DNA from: Dysidea avara
Taxonomy: Eukaryota > Porifera > Demospongiae > Dictyoceratida > Dysideidae
Direction: 5' to 3'
Length of the DNA stretch: 64,000 bases
Assembly (NCBI RefSeq): GCF_963678975.1
Contig: NC_089278.1
Coordinates: forward strand, 8,893,479-8,957,478
Shown here: positions 1 through 46,939 of the stretch, in pieces
Layout: every line of letters begins with the position of its first letter
How positions within the stretch are numbered: position 1 is the first letter of the stretch
Program-made: the position numbers and the translations under genes
The notes under the pieces: model-generated
The model's database searches: none
What the model saw: the letters and a program-made list of their open reading frames with translations, nothing else
Told to the model about the DNA's origin: nothing

Positions 1-35241
<35,241 letters not shown>

Positions 35242-35553
35242 GCATCATGCTCTTTATTAAAGTGCTCATATCCACTTCACTTATTGCTATAGCATGCATA
35301 CATTTACTGTATATTTGTAATAATGACCTATTCAGTTGATAGCAGTTCAACACATCTCATGCCACATATTTTGTAGGTGCTGTATATAATATAGTCTTTA
35401 AGAGACTCAAGTCTTAATAGTTTGCTCAAAATTTATCTACTATATATTTCAGTTAGATAGAGCTACATTTATAATACCATGTTTATGCACATATACAGAG
35501 TTTTTGGACTCAGCCACTTCTTCCTGGTGACATGCACTGGTACAGTGAGCCTA
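35242..35553. other. 3' flank of receptor gene
   Basis: Likely 3' UTR with ATTAAA at 35256-35261, then AT-rich spacer. Confidence 0.5.
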
Positions 35554-36452
35554 CAGGGGCGGATCCAGGGGGGCGGGCTTTGGGGGATGAAGCCCCCCCC
35601 CCCCCCCCCCCCCCCTCCACCCCTTCACTTTTAGGCTTAACTTGATCATTATGCTGAGTAATATAATGAAATTATGTCTTAGCATAATTGTATGATCACT
35701 AATAACACAAATACTCCTAAATCCACCTTATAAACATTTTTCCAAGGTATTATCAGTATATAGATTTATGTTAAAGGTTATGCAACAAGAACCCAGATCA
35801 GCATGGAAGTTGTACAAGACCAAGATACTCTAATAGAACAGTCACCTAACTACTCTAATAGAACATTCAGTGAAAGCATAAATTGGTTCTGTTATGGATT
35901 TATTTCAAATCTATCTGTACCTATACATACAATGAAGTGCTTTGGTCTGTTTAAAAGGCTTGATTCATCTACTTGTGTAGTTATTATGGATGGCAATAGT
36001 CGCAATACTCAATTCAGGTACACAATTTCCATTGATAATGCTCTCAGATTCAATCTCGTATCATTCAAATTTCAAAATTTTCCAGTTTCAACGTTATTAT
36101 TCTAACATGCACCTATTGTTGTGCAATTGTAAGAGGGTCAGGTGCATCATGTGCTTAGTTGTCTGAACCTAGCTACACAAACCTTTCCATTAACAAATGC
36201 TACAGAGAGCCATACCTATAATCTAAAAGCAGTATACAGCTAGTATATAAAATATTTAAAGGCAGAAATATGTATTTTATGTGGAAATGTCTCCAAATTG
36301 CAGTATTTTATATAGCATCTATTTTCAAAATTTTCCTGGGGGGGCATGCCCCCAGACCCCCTAGTTCCAGCATGCTTCACCTCCACCCAAGAGATTAGTA
36401 CCTTCAGTTAGCCCCCCCCCCCCCCCTTTTATAAATCCTAGATCCGCCCCTG
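35554..36452. mobile_element. TIR element with poly-C subtermini
   Basis: Ends CAGGGGCGGATCCAGG and CCTAGATCCGCCCCTG are inverted, with GCCTA duplicated at 35549-35553 and 36453-36457. C-runs follow the left end at 35587-35615 and a similar run sits near the right end (36413-36426). It carries a copy of the G-rich hairpin repeat at 36335-36375 and two CTCTAATAGAACA motifs at 35827-35870, hence is composite or nested. No transposase. Confidence 0.65.
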
Positions 36453-37331
36453 GCCTACCTGGTGTATTATGCCAACCCGGGTATATTAAAAGTGGGATTA
36501 GACAAGTGATATGATCACCCTTGTGTTAGCTAGCAGCATTTTTAATAACTTCAGTTGTCTGTCAACATTTTGATTAGTATAAGTTCCTATGTGCTGCATC
36601 AGTGGTGACCATGCCAGACATATTAGACTATAAATGCTACAAGATGTGCATACCAAATAATTAATTATACTAGCAAAGTAGCTCAGCATTTAATTCACTA
36701 CCTTTGACTGAGTACAGAAAATGTGGTGTTGAAATTACAGACCAGTCCAAGTACTTTGTATATGTAATAGAGAACTCACTGAATCACACACATCAAGGTG
36801 CACTTGTTGGAAGGCAACAATTAGCCAATCAGTCAGTAATTTTGTAGATACTCAATGGAAGAGTTTTGTATTAATCTTAAAGCGTCAAAATTTGATACAC
36901 ACTACCCTATATACATCTATCAAAACCACTACTAAGTGCTTGGAATCGCCATAAAGCAATCGACCAATGGTAGTGATTAAAATGATAGACAAAGTCTTAT
37001 TGTGGCTGATTCATGAAAAGTGAGATGAATTTGTTTCACTATACTGGTGTGATGGATATTGCATGGCAAAATGACATAGTAAATCTGAGAAACAGCTTAA
37101 TAATTTGGGTTGACTGAATTTGTATAATACTTGCATGTTCCTTAACTGAAATCTACTTGTGTAGTGGCAATATCATTATTTGTGATTACAACACCCACTA
37201 TACTCTACATAGCAATGTACAAATGCTTGAATATACTTGATGTATCTGTGCATGAAAATTAGACGTATAAGATACAAAGTAATCAAATTTCAAATTTGAT
37301 TGATACTAATCATTAGATTAGTATCAATGAT
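36453..37331. other. Intergenic, no gene seen
   Basis: AT-rich; no coding potential recognised on either strand. Confidence 0.4.
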
Positions 37332-37384
37332 TGCATGCATTAGATTAGTATCAAATTTGATTGATACTAATCTAATGCATGCAT
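37332..37384. repeat. Perfect 23-bp stem hairpin
   Basis: TGCATGCATTAGATTAGTAT continues to CAA, then a short loop, then the exact inverse. A further partial repeat of ATTAGATTAGTATCAA lies just upstream (37290-37325). Confidence 0.7.
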
Positions 37385-37689
37385 ATAACAAAATATTACA
37401 TAATTGTGGTGTAGGAATATGTCTAAAATGATAACACTTTACATCCAAGCTGTCCTTGGTGCTTGTGGAGCAACAGTAGCTGAGTTGCACTTAAACCAAA
37501 CACACCAGGTTCTAAAATTCTTCATCATAGGCTCACAAATTTGCTTAAAGTACAGGCCGTACACAAAAGGATGTAGCACCTACATAGAACACATTAGGCA
37601 TAACATGTAATCCATGACATTTGCAAATGTCGTAGAGTTTATTATTAATAACTCAGCTAAAAAAAGTAGAGTGGAAGAAAGAATATACT

Positions 37690-38370
37690 AAAGAATTATC
37701 CTCCTGATGTGATCACCAGCATTGTAATCATCGGCTTCAATTGTTTCTTGGCCTTTCTTTGTTTCTTCAAGGCTTCATTTTCTGCAGCTTGTGTTCCAGA
37801 TAACCTGTTTTCATTCTCACTTCTTGTAAATGTGGTATGTTTTGATGGTGACATAAATGTTAAGAGCTAGTGCAACACATGACGCTATAACAGTTGGTAA
37901 AAGGAAAGTCAGTAAAGTTTCTATCAAAGCTGTTCCCATTGCAGTACAAAAGCTATACTCTGCCACACTTGTGTAACCATCAACATCAAGGAGTAGAGAT
38001 GGAAGAAATGATACAACAGCCAATACCCATTCAGCAATGATTATCTTTGCAATAACACAAGATGTCATGATTTGTTTGTGATTGAAAGGAATGCTACAGC
38101 TATCACTGTATCAACTTATCAACTGATATCATCACGTATGAGAGGCCAATAGCATTTGCTGGGATCATTGGAAGTTTAAATGCAGTGCAACTGACAAAGT
38201 CTTCTGCTCCAAACATATATAAAGGCAGTGGTCATGATAGTAGATAATGAACAAGCCATCACAGCCAACCATACATCAGCAATCATCAAGTTAGCGACAA
38301 AGAGATTATGAGGCTTGTGTAATCTTCTGGTTTTCTTGATGGAGATAATGACCTAGCCAGCCATTAATAT
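37690..38370 (-). pseudogene. Class A (rhodopsin-like) GPCR pseudogene fragment
   Basis: Translated on the - strand in shifting frames: IKKTRRLHKPHNLFVANLMIAD (ICL1/TM2), SCTAFKLPMIPANAIGLSYV with MISVDKLI in the DRY position (TM3), FNHKQIMTSCVIAKIIIAEWV (ICL2/TM4), an ECL2 with one Cys, TM5 (LLTFLLPTVIASCVALALNI), a basic ICL3 and the start of TM6, then a stop. At least three frameshifts and stops separate the blocks; TM1 is decayed and TM6 end/TM7 absent. I cannot name the receptor. Confidence 0.72.
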
Positions 38371-38548
38371 TCTGGAAGAACAGATTCCTGGAAGATCAGC
38401 TGCATCTACTCCCTGACTTATTCCTGATCCTGCATGGCATAGACACCCCACTCATTTCTCTATCTCAAAAGTCACTGTATAGAACATTCTACAGTTTCTG
38501 TGTTAAATGACTTTAGCTACAACTGACAACTTTGTACTTTATACACAC

Positions 38549-41500
38549 CTTGGAACCTTGGAAGCCGCCCACAGCAACAAGTACCATGATCAGCGGAGCC
38601 TCAGGACGAATCCTGGGCTAGTGACGAACTGTACACATTACAGAAATGACGATGTCTTGTCAGATCTCCTTGGCGTTTGAAACGTCTTCCACAAATGCAA
38701 GGAAAATTTCGTTCCTGGGATGCTCTGTTGGCAGCACAAGTATTTCCTTCCCTACACCGTGCTACCTCATCAACAGCTATTGCACACAAGTTAGACCACC
38801 TTTCACGATCTTGACATACCACATACCAATCCTCAACACTAATTGCCCTTAAGTCAGACATCACTTCATCCCTCCATCGCTTCTTGGCACCATAAAATGG
38901 CCTTTTCTTCAATAGCTCTCCAAACAAAAGTTGCTTTGGCAATCTGTCACTACTCATACGGCCCAGGTGACCAAGCCACCGTAACCTTTGATCCAAAACA
39001 AAATCAGCTATCGACCAATACAGGCCAAACTGTCCAGATAACTGTTGGGTAGTAATATGATTTTGCCATTGTTGGAATTTAGACACACCCAAAATTGTTC
39101 GTACACAACGGTTGTGAAATGTGGTTAGCCTTCTCACATCAGGAGCTTTCAGAGTCCATGTCTCTGCTCCATATAGCAAAATAGAAATCACCACAGCCTT
39201 ATAGACAGCTCTCTTAGTATTAATGGAGAGAGTGCGATTGAGGAAGATTGGTACCCTCAAGCAACCAAAGGCTTTGGAAGCCTTAGCAATTCTACAGCTA
39301 ACCTCTGCAGTGATCTCACCATCACTAGACAACTTGGAGCCTAAATAAGTAAAATCTCTCACCATTTCCATCTCACCGCCTTCAACCACCACTGGGGAAT
39401 CATCACCCTCACCAACTGCGGCTCCCACCGCCAAACCTTTTGTCTTAGGCAAGCTAACAGTCAGACCATAAAAACTTGCCACTTGTACAAATCTCTTACA
39501 AACTGACTCAAAGGCTGTACGAGTTACAGCATACAAAGCAAGGTCATCAGCAAACTGTGACTCAGTCACCTGTACCTTCAATAACCTAGACTTTGCAGTT
39601 CGATCTCCCACCAGCTTTCTACCATGTTTGTACAAAATAGGCACTCCAGCCTCCCCACTCTGACTACGCCACCTGGTCACCATTGCATTAAAGAGATGTT
39701 GAATAAAGTTGGCGCCATGGTGCAACCTTGCCTCAAGCCATTTCGAACCTCAAAACAATTGGTAACAGCACTCCCCACCCTAACTCCAGCCTGCATCCCT
39801 TCATGGAAGGACCTGATAATGCTCAGCATTGTAGGAGGCACACCACACCTTTCCCTACAACATCCAACAAGCTAATCCCTCACCAGTTGTCACAGGATTG
39901 GAGGTTGCCCTTCTTGGGCACTGGTACGATCACAGCGTCTTTCCAATCCTTAAACACTTCTCCTTCCCTCCACACAGCCTCCATCAAAGTAAGCAACCTG
40001 CTATGCAAAGCAGGACCACCACACAAAATCATCTCTGGAAGGATCCCTGATAGTCCACCTGCCTTCCTCACCTTCAGTCGAGACAAAGCAATCTTCAGCT
40101 CCTCCATCGTAGGGGGATCATCGAGATGTACCATTGGCTCAAGAGCAGGCATAGCAGCAACCACTTCATCATCATAGATACTCTGGACATTAAGTACTTT
40201 CTTAAAATGTTGGTACCAACAATCAATTACCTCCTCAGGTCTCTTAGTTAACTGACCATCATCCTTCAGAACTGCAGTGGGCCTCACTGGCCTCCTACCA
40301 CCATGAACTCGTTGTAACTTACGGATACAGTCCCATCTAGTTGTACCATCCTTCACAGCTTCCTCACCGTCTGCAGCCACTTTCAAAATCCACTCTCTTT
40401 TTGCATTAGAAACAGCCTTCTGCACCAAACGTTGGAGCCTTCTAAAAGTTCGTTTACGAGATCTTGTACCAACTTGCAAGTATCTTGAATGTGCCTGGTT
40501 CTTCTCCTCTATCAATGGTTTCAGCACATTGACACTCTCCTCAAACCACTCTGGATTAGAGCGGACTCCTCTACCAATAGACTCTTTAGCAGAGTTTGTT
40601 ATACAAGATCTCAGATGGTTCCAATACTCTTCTGCCGTACTCTCACAGAGGCTCCAATCAGACGACTTCTCCTCCAATGACTGCACATAAGAGTCATGCA
40701 TCTCGGGTATAGCAAACCTATGCACAGCAAATGGTAAGGGGCGCTTCTTAATAACAGCTGTCTGTGGAAGCATCATTCTCAGTCTGCCTCTTACCAAATA
40801 ATGATCAGTCCAGCAGTTAGCTCCTCTCATCACCTGCACATCTAAACAGCATCTCCTTTGGCTGGTCCTCATCACTATAAAATCAATCATATGACAACAC
40901 TTAGTTGCCGGGTGCACCCAAGTGCCATGATGTACTGGCTTCTTCTCAAAACAAGTGTTCATCACAGTGAGCTGATTTGATTCACAAAACTGAAGAAATT
41001 CTTCACCAACAAAGTTTCTCTCTGCAATCCCATATCTACCAACAGTTCCATGCCACAAGCCATTGGCAGGATCAAACACACCCACCCTAGCATTAAAATC
41101 TCCTAACATCACAAGGGTGTCATCCTGAGGAACATCATCTAATGTATCCTGCAATTGTTCCAAAAACTGGGATCTAACGCCAAGAGGAGCCTTGGCAGTT
41201 GGTGCATAGGCACAGATAATAGTCACAAAAGTTTCATCTGATCCCTGCCAACGTTGTCGAGTCCATTTCAACCTAACCATAATTACCCTAGAGCTAAATG
41301 GCTTCCATAGCTCGCCAGCCGATCTCCATGCAGCAGTAGCTCTCCTATCCAATACAATACCCACACCTTCCCTCCGAGTAACTTCATCACCCACACCAGG
41401 AGTAGACCTTCCAGAATGCAACTTTGTATATCCACCGGTAGCTGGCCAAACATCCGCTCCAAACCATTTGGTCTCCTGAATTCCTGCCACTGACACCTTA

Positions 41501-41919
41501 TAACGTTGTAACTCTCCCTCCCACCAGCAAATCCAACTTCCTATCTACCGAATCACACAACAAATCATCACCAAGACATTGCTTTCGACAAATACGGATA
41601 TCACCTGAGTTTTCAACCAATGATCAAACATTCCAAGAACAAACAATTAAATCATGATGTTTTTTAAGACGTTTCACAGTCATATAACCTACTAACTAGA
41701 AAAAAAAGCAAAGTAAGTCACTCTCTAGTGCAAAACAAGTGCTTTCCTTGGATTGCAAGCCCAAAGAAAGAGAACCACAATTAGATTCTGGACTACTCCA
41801 CAAGAACACCAATTGTGGCTTGTTGGCTTTACCCGGTATCTGCAAACACTACAAAACACTGCCCAGGGGTCACCACGAGGAGGCGCCAACAAAAATAGTC
41901 TTGATAAAGACTGACCCCC
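38549..41919 (-). mobile_element. Non-LTR retrotransposon (endonuclease + RT), 13-bp TSD
   Basis: Bounded by ACTTTATACACAC at 38536-38548 and 41920-41932. On the - strand the 5' end begins GGGGGTCAGTCTTTATCAAG and the 3' end finishes CTTCCAAGGTTCCAAG, without a poly-A tail. It encodes an apurinic-type endonuclease and reverse transcriptase with a C-terminal zinc finger, interrupted by a deletion and frameshifts. The repetitive word in the right flank (ACACAC) makes the exact end of the duplication slightly uncertain. Confidence 0.82.
38601..41684 (-). pseudogene. LINE ORF: endonuclease/reverse transcriptase, frameshifted
   Basis: Reading leftwards: start MTVKRLKKHHDL at 41684, an in-frame TGA where WNVRSL is expected, and a small insertion near 41520. 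A long open part follows (41496-39880) with the endonuclease motifs IQETKW, GDFNARVG, DFIVMR and TDHYLV, and the RT entry VIVPVPKKG. An internal deletion after CDNW removes RT core blocks. GLRQGC and, after a frameshift, FADDLALYA (RT catalytic box), RLRWLGHLGRM and a C-terminal C2H2-like finger (CICGRRF..LTRHRHFC) close it at 38601. Not functional as it stands. Clade not assigned. Confidence 0.85.
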
Positions 41920-41932
41920 ACTTTATACACAC

Positions 41933-42486
41933 ACACACACTATTATACAATACAATGAAACCTTGTTGTATAGTCTGATAAATTGACTATCTTTTAACTA
42001 TACACATTCAGTTTTGCAAATTTTAAAACTGACATCAAATGGTGTCATAATGAACATGTATTAAATCATGATTGACATCACAGAGTGCTTCATAAAAGAA
42101 CTGGCTCATGGTGTGACAAAACAAGTATGTATTGTACAGTAGCCATCAGAGATGAAATCTATTGTGTACTGCAATAGTACTCTTATACCAATTACTGTGT
42201 GATAGCATAGGCTTCTTTGTCTTGAATACACAGCGCTTTTCTTAGTTATATTTCTTCTTTTACTTTTTACACAATTTGACAAAAATAAATGTGAAAGCAT
42301 CTCACAATTTAACACACTTATGCATTTTATATGTCTCTAAAAAAAAGGAAAACCCCTCACAGTATAATATAGCAAAACTCAAGTGCCTATCATTATGAAG
42401 TTTGTACTGCTGTACAGACACATATAGTTGGTGCATTTTTATATCAGAGGGGTTGTCCTTTTCAGGTATACACTCATGTTGTTTAA
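41933..42486. other. Spacer between LINE and MRG15 3' end
   Basis: Short CA tract at the LINE junction, then AT-rich sequence that should include the MRG15 3' UTR. No strong poly(A) signal was identified. Confidence 0.4.
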
Positions 42487-45400
42487 CTAATTCTTTTTTG
42501 ATTCTTCACTAGATATGTATTCATTAGTAAACAATGTTTCACTTTTTTCTTCTAAATGCCTGTAAATTAAAAACTTCACATATGCCACATTGAACCAGTA
42601 GCTATTACTGACTGTAGGAAGAGCTGTAAATGTGCCAGTAGGATGACCTGACTATCTTCTTCAGTTGATAACATTGACAGAGCAGGACCATACTTGACTA
42701 TTAAGTTGGAAATGACGACAGAAGTGTCAACAAGTCATTTCTTACCAAATAGTCTTAGAAGATGATCTGCACCGTAACACTCTGATGGAGTCACACCCGT
42801 GAGCTTTAATAAGAGTTACTATAATACATTACACTACAATAAATAATATCCATACCTCTTTGAATTGTTGTTTTTCTTGTTTGTAAAGCAGCTGAGTTCC
42901 TAGAGTTAAGTTGAAGTACTGTTTAATACCAGCAGCTAGTTCCTCCAGCGTTCCAGCTCTACTTGAATGTTACAAACCTACAAAGCATGACTGATGGTAC
43001 TCACTGTGCTCGAGGTACGTCTGTCTGACGATTTTCTTCTAAAAACTGATCCAATATTTTATTTACAGTCATAGCTGCAGGTAACTTCAATAGCTGTCAG
43101 ACAAAAACTGGACATAACAATAAAATTTAGATACTAGTAAACATACTTTGTTGTGTTTGCATATGTTATCAGCAGATTCCAGTAATTTCTTCTGCAGGGG
43201 AGAGCTAATAAAAATCCTGCTGCTAAACTCTTTAGTCTTCTTGGGACTACTGGGAGCCTATAAGATATGAGTGTAATTGCTTAGTTACAATAAACCTTTT
43301 AGAATTACACTAGCACTAGCAGCCTGAGAATGATCGTGTCGGCTCCTTTTCTTCTTCACACCACTATCAGGCTCTGCAGCTAGTAAAAGATCCCAACTAC
43401 AATGTATATTGTATAATGCCAATGGCACACCTTTCTTCTTCTTCTTGCTCTTTTGCTTTGCCTTTCTGAAATACAAGTACAATATCATAAAGCAGTACAC
43501 AAAGCAAGATGAAACACGATGTCTTTAGTGAAATCATGCAAGAATAACACTTCAACCGACAACACTACACACAGAGTAGTTTGAGATGCAAAAACAATTA
43601 CATTTGGCATCTGAATGAGGAGCAAACCACAAACAATGTACCAATTTAAAGTATGCAAAACATAGCAAACCTTACATCAGGCAAGCCAGTCCTAAAATAT
43701 AATCATACAAGCTGATTACATAACTCATACTGGTGAGCCTCATCCTTAATCCAAGGTGGATTATTTTCAGTCAAAGTTGATTCACAGTTTATAGTCAAGG
43801 GGTTTTCAAAAAAGCATGAGGGTGGGTGATTATTTTTCATTTTCACTGAAATATGCTATGCTTCAGAAGTCATTTACTGAGCTTTATAAGCCATATGCAA
43901 AAGTGATATAGCCACTGCAATTATATACCCATTGTATAAGTAGCTATAATGGACAGTGTTGGGAGTAACGCGTTACATAAGTAACGTGTTACGTAATATT
44001 ATTACTTTTGTTGTAACAAAGTAATATAACGAAATACACTATGAAAACAGGTAATATAACGCAAGATACTTTACTTACAAACGTAACGCGTTACCTAAGT
44101 AATATAATTACTGTAACGAGTCTAATATGACGTAATATTATTACTAAAAGTAACGAAGTTACTAATCTCGTTAGTAATCCTCTGAGTAATGCCTAACCAC
44201 AATGGAGTAACGAGGCCTATTGAATGAAGCTTATTCACTAGCTTCTTACTTATAACCAAGATTTGTACATTGTCCAACAACGCAATCATGTCACGTGATA
44301 AGGTGGTAGTTTCACACGTGACAGCTTAAGGCTGTGGACACAAAGTAATATAATATGTAATATTATTACAGTTACTTTATTTTATGGGTAATATGTAACT
44401 GTAACTAAATAGTTCTGTTGCAAGTAATATGTAATATGTAACTAGTTACTTTTACAAAGTAACTTGCCCAACACTGATAATGGAGCATCACTGCCACTTG
44501 ACCACATACGATATTACTAAGAGTTTCTTGGGTACTAAAATGAAAGTCTGGTATATATAAGCCATAAACTAACTACCTGGCACTCATATTGCAGACTGTG
44601 TGAGATATATGATACATGTACCTGGTGGAGTAATTCGTAAGCACAACATAGATTATAATTTTGTTTACTCACATAACTATGCATTAAGAGCGCAGTGACT
44701 CGGTTGTAGTGTTGCACCGATATCCAAATTAGCCGATTATTCCGATAACCGATATTAAGCAACAGAATTAGCCGATACTGATAACCGATCCGATATACAC
44801 TAATAACACTAACACTCATCTCATCATTATTAAATGGCTCATATTAGTGACATAACCATTGATATACAGCTCATTCTAGGCTAAAATGTAAAGTTAGATG
44901 TATACCACAAGTAAAAGTTACTCATGGTAAACAGGTTTTAAGTACATTTTACTACTGCTATACAGTTGAGACAAGTGGCTGGTACTACATAGAAACCTAA
45001 AAACCTCAGTTTATTGTTGGGCATGGCCTAAACCCTGACAGTTTATTATGGGCATGGCTTGTAGTCACCGCTAAACCATTAACACATAACTTAATTAAAA
45101 TGCCAAATAACTTATGTCTAGCCTCCCCCACATCATTATACTACACAGCGCAGTGGAGATTAACATCGGCCTTGATATTTAATCAAAACCGATTAATCGG
45201 CTAGTAGCCAATATCGGCCCGATACCGATTATTGAACCGATTATCGGTGCAACACCACTAGGTTGTACCTGACTGCTTTATTAGAGTATTTGACTGCTAT
45301 ATTATCATCTTACAAAGTGAGAGCTGAGAATCATTGGGAGCTCCACATAACTACCTTTTATAGTCCTATAGAAGATCTATAATTGTGAAAATGTACTTTA

Positions 45401-46866
45401 TACATAATTAAAGATGTCACGTGACTGAGAAATAACAAAAATTTGGAGCAATCTTGCAATACCACGCGGGCATTAACAATAAACTGTGAATTAAGCCTGC
45501 CTGGCCTAATGCCCACTACATGCTAAATTCGAATGGTTGAACAAAATCTGTAACCACTTGCACCAGGACGTATTTAGGGGGGCTTACTGAGGTTCAGGAA
45601 ACCCTTCTGAAATTTTAATCAATTGTAGGCTTGCAGCAGCTGGGAACACCGGACCATCATAGTTTGGCAGTACAAACACACAGAACAAATGAGAACAGAG
45701 CAAGACAGTTACAGTGTAAAAGGAAATTTACATTAATTCCTGTATTGATAAATCGACATACTGTACTCTAATAGAGCAATCAAAACTATTCTCATAGAAT
45801 GTTCATAACTGAACACAATTTTAAAATAGTATTAAAGAATAATTTAGAAACTTGAAATTTAAATTGAAATTTTTCAATTGGAGAGTTTGGATTTGTACAG
45901 TGCATTTATTTGGATGACTATTGTCAATGCCTGACCAGCCATAAATAAATGTCATATAGGAAGGGAACCAAGCATATAATAATAATAAATTTAGTAAAGT
46001 TTGAAGCATTTTACCTGTCAGCAGCTGGGGGCTGCACCACCACCCAAATTCATTACCAGATCTAGAAACTACCCCTAGATATGCCAGAGATGTGCTTATT
46101 TACCGACCACTGCTCAAATAAAATAGCCACTACTATCACTCAACAAACGCTACAGACTCACCTACACAAGTTAAGGCCCCACACTACATTTCTGGACTCA
46201 ACCCTGTCTCTTGTAGCAACCCTGTCTCTTGTAGCCACCACTATTCTAAACCTGGGCACATCTCTGATATGCCCCTGTGCATAATAACCAAAAAGCCGTT
46301 TCCGAGTAGGCAATGAGGTATTAAATACACTGATTCAACTTTTCTTTAGCCGAGAGCAGGAGGTTAATAAGTAATTTTAAAAAAATCTGCAAGTGCAAGA
46401 GTTCATAATATAAAAAAGGAGACCTTTTTTAATACTATGAACTCTTGATTCAAGTAAAGCTACTATCATCCTTTTACTCTGTAAGATTCTCTTCCTGCAA
46501 ACTCTTTTGCTTCTCCAGTCCGGTCTCATCAAGTTTCAGTATCCTAGTCTCCGGTACCCACTCATCCCACCTGTACTAACAGTTGACACAATATTATCAC
46601 TGATGTGGCCACTGACGCTTTGTTCCAGCCATTGTAGTGCACACAATACTCGCCCTCCTTATCATCCACATCAATTCCTATAATCTGTGACCACACCAGG
46701 AGGCTATAGCATGCATACAGGCACAGCACTGTGGCATGTACTGTACCTTAGCTTCATATAGCAGTTTTCCATGGTAGCATAAAACCTTTTCTCCATCGCT
46801 GTACTTTGTTTTGCTGTCGTTTTTTGGCTCTGTTTTTGTTTCTGTCCTCGGTTCTGATTTTGGCAT
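42487..46866 (-). CDS. MORF4L1: MRG15 / mortality factor 4-like chromatin protein
   Basis: Eleven exons on the - strand: 46866-46747, 46684-46617, 46570-46478, 43465-43431, 43379-43309, 43257-43147, 43093-43005, 42961-42856, 42803-42746, 42697-42613, 42559-42487. They total 909 nt (302 aa), all phase-consistent, close to the usual 320 or so. The N-terminal chromo-barrel (EKVLCYHGKLLYEAK, YCVHYNGWNKAWDEWVPE) keeps the aromatic residues used to bind methylated H3K36. A Lys-rich linker follows (KQKSKKKKK). The C-terminal MRG domain shows LLYKQEKQQF, YGADHLLRLF and LQLFLQHLEE. Known role: subunit of NuA4/Tip60 acetyltransferase and Sin3 deacetylase complexes in the nucleus. The 3-kb intron 43466-46477 carries two MITEs. 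Confidence 0.93.
43955..44476. mobile_element. hAT-type MITE in MRG15 intron
   Basis: 522 bp with ends CAGTGTTGGG / CCCAACACTG and an exact 8-bp duplication ATAATGGA (43947-43954, 44477-44484). The interior is built from GTAACGCGTTAC- and GTAATATTATTAC-like words. No ORF. Confidence 0.9.
44710..45260. mobile_element. hAT-type MITE in MRG15 intron (CACCGAT family)
   Basis: Ends TGTTGCACCGATAT and ATCGGTGCAACACCACTA with flanking GGTTGTAG (44702-44709) and GGTTGTAC (45261-45268). Subterminal CCGAT/ATCGG words match those of the hAT at 1762, so it may be a deletion derivative of a related family. The exact left end is uncertain by 2-3 bp. Confidence 0.7.
45269..46477. other. MRG15 intron remainder
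   Basis: No gene. TATTAGAGTA motifs at 45270-45290 and CTCTAATAGAGCA at 45768. Short inverted words CCCCTAGATATGCCAGAGAT / CATCTCTGATATGCCCC frame 46071-46277, perhaps a small MITE. Confidence 0.4.
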
Positions 46867-46939
46867 AATGTTCTAAATAAAGCCAACTATACTAGTTAGT
46901 ATCCGAAATCTCCGTAAATCTCGTGATAGAAGGAACGAT
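46867..46939. promoter_or_regulatory. Shared divergent promoter, MRG15 / FBPase
   Basis: Only 73 bp separate the two start codons, so the promoters, 5' UTRs and start sites of both genes must lie here or overlap the coding exons. No obvious TATA box. Inferred from geometry. Confidence 0.6.

Noticed and set aside
46081..46284. 67-residue ORF in the MRG15 intron
   Set aside because: No domain, and it overlaps a small inverted-repeat structure.
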